The notes beneath the pieces are model-generated. The model saw only the letters and a program-made list of their open reading frames with translations. It did no database searches and had not been told where the DNA came from. Shown piece by piece: positions 1-8,352 of a stretch of DNA of 64,000 bases (positions within the stretch are counted from its first letter, which is position 1; every line of letters begins with the position of its first letter). The position numbers and the translations under genes were made by a program. Source of the stretch: Acidobacteriota bacterium (GTDB taxonomy: Bacteria > Acidobacteriota > Vicinamibacteria > Vicinamibacterales > UBA2999); NCBI GenBank assembly GCA_016184455.1, contig JACPCS010000105.1:1-64000 (forward strand), given 5' to 3'.

Positions 1-140
1 GGAGGCGCGGTCGCGGCCGGCGGCGGCGCCGCGGCTGGCGGCGGCACGGGCGTGGCGGCGGGTGGCTGCCGGCGCGCGCAGCCGGCGACCAGCGTCAGAG
101 CCAGAATCGCGACCACCGAGGGCGCGGCTTTCCTCATCAT
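1..140 (-). CDS. Lipoprotein N-terminus, probable Pal (partial, runs off window start)
   Basis: Reverse strand reads MMRKAAPSVVAILALTLVAGCARRQPPA..., a lipobox signal followed by a Pro/Ala linker; position immediately after tolB fits pal. Confidence 0.6.
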   Translation of the reverse strand, partial: MMRKAAPSVVAILALTLVAGCARRQPPAATPVPPPAAAPPPAATAP

Positions 141-1528
141 CAATTCGACCATGACGGTGTGTAGTTGTTGCCGTCGCGCGTGATCTGCTTCACCCCGCGG
201 CCATCGCGGCCGACCGTGAAGATCTGCGGGCGGCCCGTTCGCGTCGACGTGAACGCCAGATGCCGGCCGTTCGGCGCGTAGGCCGGACTCTCGTTGCTGC
301 CCTCACCGAAGGTGATCTGCCGCGTGGTGCCCGTCGCGAGGTCATAGACCTTGATGTCGTAGCCGGGGCCCGTGCGCGCGGCGAAGGCGACCTCGTTGAA
401 CGGCGCCGGCGACCACGTGGGCCGGTCGGCGTACGACTCGGCCGTTGTCAGGCGCCGGAGGTTCAGACCGTCGGCGCCGACGATATAGATCTGCGGCGTA
501 CCGGCGCGGTCGGAGGTGAACGCGATCTGCGTGCCGGTGGGCGACCAGGTCGGCGAGGTGTCGATCGCGGGGTGGTTCGTCAGCCGCCGCACGCCCGAGC
601 CGTCGCGATTCGTGATGTAGAGCTCCGGGTTGCCGTCGCGGCTCGAGGTGAACACGATGCGCGTGCCGTCGGGCGAGAACATGGGCAGCCAGTTCTGGGT
701 CCCTCCTTTGGTCGGCTCCTGCTGCAGGCCCTGATAGATGAGCGCGATGAACAGATCCGGGTAGCCGCGTCGGTACGACGTGTAGGCGATCGCGCGCGCG
801 TCGGGCGACCAGACCGGCGTGAGGTTGAGCTGGCGGTTCGTCGTGATCCGCCGCGCGTTCGCGCCGTCGTAGTCGGCGATGTAGACCTCCTTGACGTCGC
901 GGTTTTCGACGGTTCCGACCATGCGCTCGCGGTTGCGATCGGAGGTGAACGCGAGCTTGGTCCGCGCCACGCCGCGCAGCGCCCGCTGCTGCTGGTGGAT
1001 CTCGTCCGAGACGGTGTGCGCGTAGAGCCGCGGATTGTTCGCCGACCCGGTGTACTCCTTGCCGAAGACCGACTGACGCATCCGGACGTTGTACAGACGC
1101 ACCTCGACCCGGACCATGTCGCCCGTGCGTGCGACGGTGCCGAAGACGACGGCATCGGCGCCCAGCTCGCGCCAGGCGGTGAACGGGATCTGATCCGGCG
1201 AGCGGGCCACCGGGATGGTCGCGTACGTGTCGCGCGGAATGAGATAGAACTCGCGCTCGAACGCGAGGTCGTCCCAGAGGACCTGCGCGACCGTCTTCGC
1301 GATCCCCCCGGCATCCGGGGTCAGCGCGATGAAGTCCGGCACGGCATACCGCGGCGGCGTTCCTGGGTCGCCCGTGATCACCACCGCCACCTCGGACGGT
1401 TGTTGCGCGGCGGGCGCGGCGGGCGGCTCCTGTCCGGAGGGCCGAAGCCCTCCGGCCATCACGATCATCGTGGCCAGAAGGTAGCAGGAGGGCTTGAGCC
1501 CTGCGGTCGAGAATCTTCGCATTGTCAT
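140..1528 (-). CDS. tolB: Tol-Pal system beta-propeller protein TolB
   Basis: WSPDG/FTSDR-type propeller repeats (IAYTSYRRGYPDLF, IVFTSSRDGNPELY, IAFTSDRAGTPQIY); ATGA overlap with the upstream tolA-like gene. Confidence 0.92.
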   Translation of the reverse strand: MTMRRFSTAGLKPSCYLLATMIVMAGGLRPSGQEPPAAPAAQQPSEVAVVITGDPGTPPRYAVPDFIALTPDAGGIAKTVAQVLWDDLAFEREFYLIPRDTYATIPVARSPDQIPFTAWRELGADAVVFGTVARTGDMVRVEVRLYNVRMRQSVFGKEYTGSANNPRLYAHTVSDEIHQQQRALRGVARTKLAFTSDRNRERMVGTVENRDVKEVYIADYDGANARRITTNRQLNLTPVWSPDARAIAYTSYRRGYPDLFIALIYQGLQQEPTKGGTQNWLPMFSPDGTRIVFTSSRDGNPELYITNRDGSGVRRLTNHPAIDTSPTWSPTGTQIAFTSDRAGTPQIYIVGADGLNLRRLTTAESYADRPTWSPAPFNEVAFAARTGPGYDIKVYDLATGTTRQITFGEGSNESPAYAPNGRHLAFTSTRTGRPQIFTVGRDGRGVKQITRDGNNYTPSWSN

Positions 1529-2265
1529 CGCCGGTACTCGAAGGTCAGATGAACCGTGAGCGTCGGGTTCGGAAACTGCACCGGCAGCTCCGACAGCCGC
1601 GTCAGCAGCAGCGCCCGTTCTGCCGCCAGGTCGAGCGCGACGAAGCCGCTCGGCCGCTCGACCATGACTCCCTGGATCGATCCGCCGCGCGTGATCGTGA
1701 ACTTCATCAGCGTCGATCCGGATACGCCTTGATTCGACTGCCAGTTGCGTTGAATGAGCGTGACCATCTGCTCGATGTATTCGGGACAGCAGAAGTTGGC
1801 GACGTCGAGCTGCACGCCGCTGCCCCCAGCCCCGCCCGTGGCCAACCCGAACCCCTGGCCACGCGCTCCGGTTTCGGTCCGCGTGACGCCCGGCTGCGGC
1901 TCTTCCTCGGGCGCGGGCTTCGGCTGCGGCTGCCGACGCCGCACCGGGGCGGTAGGGGCAGGCGTCGCCTTCGGTTTCGGCGGGGGCGGTGGCACCGCCC
2001 GCGGCTTCTCCGGTGTCGGCTGTGGGACGGCGCGGCCCCCCATCGGCGTCATGCCTCCGGCCCGCGGTCCCGGCGCGCCCGCGAGGCTGATCGTCATGAC
2101 GGTGCGCGGCGGCTCTTCCGCGACGAGGTTCCAGTCGAACGGGCCAAAGAGGAGCAGCGCGATCACGCCGGCATGCGCGGCGACCGAGCACGCGACCATC
2201 GCGCCGAATTTCTCCGGGCGCTGGCGCCGCGCGGCGAGCACGTCGGTCACTTCGGTGAGCTGCAT
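1525..2265 (-). CDS. TonB/TolA C-terminal domain protein
   Basis: Single N-terminal TM, Pro/Lys-rich linker, C-terminal TonB-like region; located between tolR and tolB. Confidence 0.8.
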   Translation of the reverse strand: MQLTEVTDVLAARRQRPEKFGAMVACSVAAHAGVIALLLFGPFDWNLVAEEPPRTVMTISLAGAPGPRAGGMTPMGGRAVPQPTPEKPRAVPPPPPKPKATPAPTAPVRRRQPQPKPAPEEEPQPGVTRTETGARGQGFGLATGGAGGSGVQLDVANFCCPEYIEQMVTLIQRNWQSNQGVSGSTLMKFTITRGGSIQGVMVERPSGFVALDLAAERALLLTRLSELPVQFPNPTLTVHLTFEYRR

Positions 2266-2266
2266 C

Positions 2267-2728
2267 TCACTGCTCGCCCGGTAGCCGCGAGATGATGCCG
2301 ACGTTCTGGATGCCGGCTTCCTTGAGCCGGTCGAACACCTCCATCAGCTCCTGCAGGTTGACCTCGCCGTCGCCGCGCAGGTAGACGAGCTTGTCCGTCC
2401 GGTTGAGCATGAGCTGCGTCACGCGCTCGGCGAGGAAGTCGAGCCGGACCGGCTCCTTGTCGATGTAGACGCGGCGGTCTTCGCGATACGACACGGGAAG
2501 ATCGACGAAGACCCGGTCGCTCGCAATCTCCTGCGACCGGCTCGCCACCGGCAGATTGACCTCGACGCCGCGCTGCAGCATCGGCGCCGCGACCATGAAG
2601 ACGATGAGCAGCACGAGCATCACGTCGACGAGCGGCACGACGTTGATCTCGGAGAGAGTCGGGTTCACGCGCCGGCCGCGCTGATGGCGGCCGCCGGCGT
2701 TCGGGGCGGAAGCGATGACCTTCGGCAT
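2267..2728 (-). CDS. tolR: ExbD/TolR family biopolymer transport protein
   Basis: INVVPLVDVMLVLLIVFMVAAPMLQRGVEVNLP motif. Confidence 0.9.
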   Translation of the reverse strand: MPKVIASAPNAGGRHQRGRRVNPTLSEINVVPLVDVMLVLLIVFMVAAPMLQRGVEVNLPVASRSQEIASDRVFVDLPVSYREDRRVYIDKEPVRLDFLAERVTQLMLNRTDKLVYLRGDGEVNLQELMEVFDRLKEAGIQNVGIISRLPGEQ

Positions 2729-2741
2729 CTGCTGGGCCGTC

Positions 2742-3506
2742 TCACGTAAAGTTGCGCTCGGCAATATTCAGGAACTCGAGCGCGAAGTCGTCCATCGTCG
2801 CCGACAACTCCTTCACGCGGTGCGTGAAGGAGTTGTAGAAGACCAGCGCCGGAATCGCCGCGAAGAGCCCCGCCGCGGTGGCGATGAGCGCCTCGCTGAT
2901 GCCGGGCGCCACCACAGCCAGGTTCGTCGACCCGGTGGCGCCGATGCGCTGGAACGCAATCATGATTCCGACCACCGTCCCGAAGAGCCCGATGAACGGC
3001 GTGACGCTCGCCGTCGTGGCGAGAAAAGTCATGCGGCGCTCGAGCTTGGCAATCTCGTTCGTGGCCGCGCGGATGAGCGCGCGATCCACGCCGTCGAGGC
3101 TCTTCAACGTAGGACGCGCCGCCCCGGTCGATGGACTGGACGGCGCGGGGTTGCCACCGCCGGCCGCGCGGAACTGGGCATTCATCTCCGCGTAGCCGGC
3201 CTGAAACACGCCGACGAGCGGTGTCGCCGTGAGCGACGGACAGGCGGCCTGCACCTCGGAGAACTTGGTGCTGCGGCGGAAGACGTCGAGGAACCGCGAC
3301 GTGTCACGCGCGGACGCGCGAAACGACCAGAGCTTCTGCAGAATGATGGCCCACGACGCAATGGAGAAGATGATCAGAACGGCGAGGACCGCCTGATTGA
3401 TCGGCGTTGTGTCGGCGATAAGACGAATGAGGTCGCCGCTCCCGGCAAAAGGGGTTCCGTCACCCTGCACCTGCAGGGCGAGGAGAAGGGAGCCACGCGT
3501 GTGCAA
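2742..3506 (-). CDS. tolQ: MotA/TolQ/ExbB proton channel family protein
   Basis: ATTASVTPFIGLFGTVVGIMIAFQRIG...GISEALIATAAGLFAAIPALVFYN motif. Confidence 0.9.
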   Translation of the reverse strand: MHTRGSLLLALQVQGDGTPFAGSGDLIRLIADTTPINQAVLAVLIIFSIASWAIILQKLWSFRASARDTSRFLDVFRRSTKFSEVQAACPSLTATPLVGVFQAGYAEMNAQFRAAGGGNPAPSSPSTGAARPTLKSLDGVDRALIRAATNEIAKLERRMTFLATTASVTPFIGLFGTVVGIMIAFQRIGATGSTNLAVVAPGISEALIATAAGLFAAIPALVFYNSFTHRVKELSATMDDFALEFLNIAERNFT

Positions 3507-3557
3507 CGAAGCCTCCGAAACATCGGACGGGCGCCGCTCTGGAGGGCGCGACGGGTC

Positions 3558-3586
3558 AGACTAGCATGCGCCCAAAGTGCTGTCAA
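3558..3586 (-). promoter_or_regulatory. Sigma70-like promoter for the tol operon
   Basis: Reverse strand TTGACA - 17 nt - TAGTCT, about 50 nt upstream of tolQ. Confidence 0.5.
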
Positions 3587-3617
3587 ACATATGATACGAT
3601 GAGAGTTCCGCGCACGC

Positions 3618-5360
3618 ATGCTCCGCTTCCTCCGCATCCGCAGCCTTGCGGTGATTGAAGCCGTCGAGGTGGAGTTCGAACCGGGGTTCAATGTGCTGAC
3701 GGGGGAAACCGGCGCGGGCAAGTCGATTGTCGTCGAGGCCGTCGGGCTCCTGCTCGGCGCGCGCGCCTCGGCCGATCTCGTCCGCACGGGCGAGGCGCAG
3801 GCCTCCATCGAGGCCATCTTCGAAGATCTCTCGCTCGCGACGGGCCGCGCGGCGGGCGAGATCGTCGTGCGCCGCGAGATCACGAACCAGGGCCGCAGCC
3901 GGTCGTTCATCAACGGCGCGCTGGCGACGGCGGGCGCGCTGCGCGATCTCGCCGCGCGGCTCGTCGAGCTGCACGGCCAGCACGAGCACCAGGCGCTCCT
4001 CGATCCGCAGATGCATCTGCCGCTCCTCGATGAGTACGCGGAGCTCGAGGATCGAGTGGCGCGCGTCGCCGAGGCGTGGGGCACCGTTCACGATCTGCGC
4101 GAGCAGCTGGAGCGGTCGCGGATGAACGAGCGCGAGAAGGCGGCGCGGCTCGACCTGATAGCCTTTCAACTCGGCGAGATCGAGAAGGCGGCGCCCGCGG
4201 TCGGCGAAGATGAGGCGCTCGCCGCCACGCGGCTGGTGCTGGCGAGCGCCGAGCGGATCGAGCGGCTGTGCGAGGAAGGGTATGCCGCGCTGTACGAGAG
4301 CGACGGCGCGGTGCTGGCCGGGCTCGCCGGGGTCTGGAAGCGCGTCGGCGAGCTCGCCACGATCGACCCGCAGTTTGCGCCGTACGTCGAGGCGCGCGAC
4401 GACATCAAGGGGCAGCTCGAGGACCTTGCGTTCTTCCTGCGGCGCTACGCCGACCTCGTCGACGCCTCGCCGCGGCGTCTGCAGGAGGTGGAGGATCGGC
4501 TGGCGCTGCTCGAGCGGCTGAAGCGGAAGTACGGCCCGACGCTCGATGACGTGATCGCGCGCGGGCGGACGCTGGCGCACGAACGCGAGCTGCTGACCGG
4601 CGCCGGGGAACAGGCGGAGGCGCTGCAGGGGAAGCTGAGCGACGCCACGGATCGCTATCTCGATGTCGCGCGCGATCTCTCGCGCCGGCGGCGGGACGCG
4701 GCCGGACGGTTCGCCCGCGCCGTCGAGACGCTGGTCGCCGAGCTGGCGATGCCGCAGACGCGGTTCGACGTCCGCTTCAACGCCGCGGCGCTCGGCCCGG
4801 ACGAGTGGTCCGAGCAGGGGATCGACCGCGCGGAGTTCTACGTCTCGCCGAATCCGGGCGAGCAGCTGCGGCCGCTGGCGCGCATCGTGTCGGGCGGCGA
4901 GCTGTCACGCATCATGCTGGCGCTGAAGACGATGGCCGCGGAAAAAGGGGTCGGCGGTCATTTTTCGAGGACAGCGGTTCTTGCTTCGTCTCCGCTGTCC
5001 TCGAAAAATGACCACCGACCCCTTACGCTCATCTTCGACGAGGTCGACGCCGGCATCGGCGGGCGCGTCGCCGAGGTGGTGGGCACTCGCCTCCGGGCGC
5101 TCGGCGATCGGTTCCAGGTGCTCTGCATTACCCACCTGCCGCAGATCGCCGCGCACGGGACGACGCACTTCCGCATCGAGAAGGCTGTGCGGGGAGGACG
5201 GACGGTGACCTCGGTCGAGCGGCTGAGCGACGGGGGCCGCGTCGAGGAGCTGGCGCGGATGATCGGCGGGGCCGTCGTGACCGATCAGGCGCGGGGCACC
5301 GCGCAGGAGATGCTCGCGGCGGGGGCGAAAGGCGAAAGCGAAAGGCGAAAGAGACGGTAG
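3618..5360 (+). CDS. recN: DNA repair protein RecN
   Basis: N-term MLRFLRIRSLAVIEAVEVEFEPGFNVLTGETGAGKSIVVEAVGLLLG; SGGELSRIMLALKT and TLIFDEVDAGIGGRVAEVVG. Carries an in-frame palindrome insert. Confidence 0.93.
   Translation: MLRFLRIRSLAVIEAVEVEFEPGFNVLTGETGAGKSIVVEAVGLLLGARASADLVRTGEAQASIEAIFEDLSLATGRAAGEIVVRREITNQGRSRSFINGALATAGALRDLAARLVELHGQHEHQALLDPQMHLPLLDEYAELEDRVARVAEAWGTVHDLREQLERSRMNEREKAARLDLIAFQLGEIEKAAPAVGEDEALAATRLVLASAERIERLCEEGYAALYESDGAVLAGLAGVWKRVGELATIDPQFAPYVEARDDIKGQLEDLAFFLRRYADLVDASPRRLQEVEDRLALLERLKRKYGPTLDDVIARGRTLAHERELLTGAGEQAEALQGKLSDATDRYLDVARDLSRRRRDAAGRFARAVETLVAELAMPQTRFDVRFNAAALGPDEWSEQGIDRAEFYVSPNPGEQLRPLARIVSGGELSRIMLALKTMAAEKGVGGHFSRTAVLASSPLSSKNDHRPLTLIFDEVDAGIGGRVAEVVGTRLRALGDRFQVLCITHLPQIAAHGTTHFRIEKAVRGGRTVTSVERLSDGGRVEELARMIGGAVVTDQARGTAQEMLAAGAKGESERRKRR
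4945..5024. repeat. 33-bp-arm inverted repeat inserted in frame in recN
   Basis: aaggggtcggcggtcatttttcgaggacagcgg (4945-4977) pairs with ccgctgtcctcgaaaaatgaccaccgacccctt (4992-5024), 32/33 matches, 14-nt loop. Confidence 0.95.
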
Positions 5361-6815
5361 GTGGCGAAGAAATACCTCATCGAGACGTTCGGCTGTCAGA
5401 TGAACGTGCACGACTCCGAGCGCCTGGCCGGTCTGCTCGAGCAGGCCGGCTACGAGCCGACGGACGACGAGCGCGACGCCGACGTCGTCGTCATCAACAC
5501 GTGCAGCGTGCGCGAGCACGCCGAGGAGAAGCTCTACACCCGGCTGGGCGAGCTGCGCGTGCTCGAGGAGGAAACCGGCCGGCGGCCGCTCGTCGCGGTG
5601 GCCGGATGCGTGGCGCAGCAGGAAGGCGCGGCGCTCGTGCGGAAGACGAACGGGCATGTCATCGACGTCGTGCTCGGCACGCAGCGGCTCAAGATGCTGC
5701 CGATGCTGGTGCAACAGGCCACGGGGACACGGAGACGCGGAGACCGGTTCAGGCTTCTCCGTGATTCCGCGTGGTCCGTCATCGACGTGGCGCCGTGGGA
5801 CGACATGGGCTTTCCGCTCGGCGTCGCGCGGCGCGGCGACCCGGTGAAGGCGTACGTGACGATCATCGAGGGGTGCAACGACTACTGCGCCTTCTGCGTC
5901 GTCCCGTATACCCGCGGCCACGAGCGGATGCGCCCGAAGGCCGACATCCTCGCCGAAGTGCGCCAGGCGGCCGAGACCGGCCGGCGCGAGATTCAGCTCC
6001 TCGGCCAGATTGTGAATCACTATCAGGCGCCGGACGATCCGCGGTGCGACTTTGCGACGCTGCTCGAGGCGGTGCACGAAGTGCCGGGCGTCGAGCGGAT
6101 CCGTTTCGCCAGCCCGCACCCGCGCCACACGGGCGCGCGCCTCATCGAGGCGGTACGCGACCTGCCGAAGGTGTGCAAGCACCTGCACCTGCCGGTGCAG
6201 TCGGGCTCGACGCGCGTGCTGCAGGCGATGCGCCGCCGGCACTCCCGTGAGGACTACCTCGACCTGGTCGCGCGGATTCGGGCGGCCATTCCGAACGTCG
6301 CGCTATCGACCGATATGATCGTTGGCTTCCCGGGCGAGACGAGGGAGGACTTCGACGAGACGCTGTCGCTCGTGGAGGCGGTGCAGTATCACAGCATCTT
6401 CTCGTTCAAGTACTCCGCCCGGCCGAACACGCTCGCGTCGAAGCGGATGCCGGACGACGTGAGCGAGGAGGAGAAGACAGCCCGGATCGTGGCGCTCCAG
6501 GCGCGGCAGCGGGAGATTCAGACCCGCCTGTACGTGCAGGCGGTCGGCCGCACGGTCGAGGTGCTCGTCGACGCCGTGAGCCGCCGCCGCGACGGCGAGA
6601 TGTCGGGGCGGACGACCGGGAATACAGTGGTGAATTTTCCGATCCCGGCGTGCGGGTCGGATTCCGAATCTCGCATCGCGGCTCCCGACTCCGGCGCCTG
6701 GCTTGGCCGCACCGTCCCGGTTACGATCTGGCGGGCCGGTCCGAACAGTCTCTGGGGCGAGGTCGCGGGCGTGCCCGCCGTCGCGCGAGCGGAGGCGGGC
6801 GTGGGACTTGCGTAA
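5361..6815 (+). CDS. miaB: tRNA-2-methylthio-N6-dimethylallyladenosine synthase MiaB (GTG start)
   Basis: YLIETFGCQMNVHDSERL, NTCSVREHAEEKLYTRLGEL, radical SAM motif EGCNDYCAFCVVPYTRG. Confidence 0.93.
   Translation: MAKKYLIETFGCQMNVHDSERLAGLLEQAGYEPTDDERDADVVVINTCSVREHAEEKLYTRLGELRVLEEETGRRPLVAVAGCVAQQEGAALVRKTNGHVIDVVLGTQRLKMLPMLVQQATGTRRRGDRFRLLRDSAWSVIDVAPWDDMGFPLGVARRGDPVKAYVTIIEGCNDYCAFCVVPYTRGHERMRPKADILAEVRQAAETGRREIQLLGQIVNHYQAPDDPRCDFATLLEAVHEVPGVERIRFASPHPRHTGARLIEAVRDLPKVCKHLHLPVQSGSTRVLQAMRRRHSREDYLDLVARIRAAIPNVALSTDMIVGFPGETREDFDETLSLVEAVQYHSIFSFKYSARPNTLASKRMPDDVSEEEKTARIVALQARQREIQTRLYVQAVGRTVEVLVDAVSRRRDGEMSGRTTGNTVVNFPIPACGSDSESRIAAPDSGAWLGRTVPVTIWRAGPNSLWGEVAGVPAVARAEAGVGLA
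5719..5775. repeat. Degenerate inverted repeat inside miaB
   Basis: ccacggggacacggaga ... tctccgtgattccgcgtgg; encodes the ATGTRRRGDRFRLLRDSAWS segment. Confidence 0.65.
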
Positions 6816-6829
6816 GTCGGCCGGCCGAC
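6816..6829. repeat. Perfect palindrome GTCGGCCGGCCGAC
   Basis: Self-complementary; a second, longer copy lies at 7420-7437. Confidence 0.8.
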
Positions 6830-6864
6830 ATGAGCGGGCGTCCGGAGGGTCGCGGGAGAGGGCG

Positions 6865-7350
6865 ATGCTGATAGAGATGACGATCAAGGGGTTGATGGTC
6901 GACCCGATCACCAACATGCCGATTGTGATCCTGAAGGACAAGGGGGGTGAGCGGGTGCTGCCGATCTGGGTCGGCATCTTCGAGGCCAACGCGATCGCGT
7001 TGCAGATGGAGAACATCACGACGCCCCGCCCGATGACGCACGACCTGCTGCGGAACATCATCACCGACCTCGACGGCCAGGTCGATCAGGTGATCGTCTC
7101 CGACCTGCGGGACAACACCTTCTACGCCATCATCCACCTCACCGTGAAAGGGGAGCGCGTGGTCGTCGACGCGCGGCCGAGCGATGCGATCGCGCTGGCG
7201 CTCCGGACGCGCTCGCCGATCCTCGTCGAGGAGGCGGTAATCGACAACGCCAAGACGATCGACTTCGCCTCCGAACGCGCCGACAGCGACCGCCTGCAGA
7301 AGTGGCTCGAGAGCCTCGATCCCGAGGAGCTTGGCAAGTACAAGATGTAG
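6865..7350 (+). CDS. Bifunctional nuclease family protein (DUF151)
   Basis: MTIKGLMVDPITNMPIVILKDKGGERVLPIWVGIFEANAIALQMEN...PRPMTHDLL and ARPSDAIALALR motifs. Confidence 0.9.
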   Translation: MLIEMTIKGLMVDPITNMPIVILKDKGGERVLPIWVGIFEANAIALQMENITTPRPMTHDLLRNIITDLDGQVDQVIVSDLRDNTFYAIIHLTVKGERVVVDARPSDAIALALRTRSPILVEEAVIDNAKTIDFASERADSDRLQKWLESLDPEELGKYKM

Positions 7351-7419
7351 TCAGTTGGTAGTCGGTAGCAGGTTCCAGGTTCTTGCTACCAGCTACCGCC
7401 CACCAGCTCCCGGCTAGCC

Positions 7420-7437
7420 ATGTCGGCCGGCCGACAT
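7420..7437. repeat. Perfect 18-bp palindrome ATGTCGGCCGGCCGACAT
   Basis: Self-complementary; shares its core with 6816-6829. Confidence 0.85.
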
Positions 7438-7514
7438 TTCTCAACTCCCAGCCCTCCCAACGCCAAAGTGAGCAGATTCGACCTGCTGCAATGTGGGAGT
7501 TGGTGTTTTGGGAT

Positions 7515-7543
7515 TTGACTGATCTCTCCACTATCCCTAGAAT
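7515..7543 (+). promoter_or_regulatory. Sigma70-like promoter upstream of parA
   Basis: TTGACT - 17 nt - TAGAAT. Confidence 0.6.
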
Positions 7544-7581
7544 GGCCGCGGCGTTTCGCCACAAGATATCGGCTCAGCTCG

Positions 7582-8352
7582 ATGATCGTCGCCATCGCCA
7601 ATCAGAAAGGCGGGGTGGGCAAGACCACCACAGCCGTGAACCTCGCCGCCGCGCTGGCGATGCGCGGCCGCCGGACGCTGCTCGTCGATCTCGATCCGCA
7701 GGCGAATAGCAGCATCTCCTTCCTGCACCACGACGCGATCACCCGCAGCACCTACGACGCGATCGCCGACCCGTCGTGCGCGCTCGCCGACGTCATCCAG
7801 CCGACGCCGGTGCCCAACCTCGACATCGCGCCGGCACGCATCAGCCTGGCGAAGCTGGAGGCGCGGCTCATCGGCGAGCTCGACGCGCACTTCAAGCTGA
7901 AGGACAAGATCAGCCAGCTGAACGGGGAGTACGCGCACATCGTCATCGACTGCCCGCCGGCGCTCGGTCTGCTGACGGTAAACGCGCTCGTCGCGGCGAC
8001 GCACCTGCTGATTCCGATTCAGTCGTCGTACTTCGCGCTCGAGGGGACCGATGACCTCCTCGAGACGATCGAGAAGGTGCGCCAGCGGCCGAATCCGGCG
8101 CTCCGGATCCTCGGGGTCGTCATCACGATGCACGACAAGCGGACGGCGCTGGCGCGCGACATCCGCGAGCAGATCCAGAAGGTGTTCGGCGGCACGGTGT
8201 TCAAGACGGTGATTACCAAGAGCGTGCGGCTCGAGGAAAGCCCGGCCTACAAGGAATCGATCTTCACCTTCGCGCCGGACTCGACCGGCGCCACCGACTA
8301 TTACAGCCTGTGCGAGGAGGTCATCGAACGTGTCGAAGCGCGGACTGCCTAA
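7582..8352 (+). CDS. ParA/Soj family ATPase
   Basis: Deviant Walker A QKGGVGKTTTAVNLAAAL, LLVDLDPQANSS, IVIDCPPALGLLTVNAL. Confidence 0.93.
   Translation: MIVAIANQKGGVGKTTTAVNLAAALAMRGRRTLLVDLDPQANSSISFLHHDAITRSTYDAIADPSCALADVIQPTPVPNLDIAPARISLAKLEARLIGELDAHFKLKDKISQLNGEYAHIVIDCPPALGLLTVNALVAATHLLIPIQSSYFALEGTDDLLETIEKVRQRPNPALRILGVVITMHDKRTALARDIREQIQKVFGGTVFKTVITKSVRLEESPAYKESIFTFAPDSTGATDYYSLCEEVIERVEARTA

Noticed and set aside
5330-5357. gcgaaaggcgaaagcgaaaggcgaaag direct repeats at the recN 3' end
   Set aside because: Short low-complexity lysine/glutamate/arginine codon tract encoding a basic tail; not clearly more than codon-level repetition.
4905-6242. 445-aa minus-strand ORF across recN/miaB
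   Set aside because: Antisense to two conserved genes; its end simply translates the recN palindrome (MTADPFFRGH-like text).
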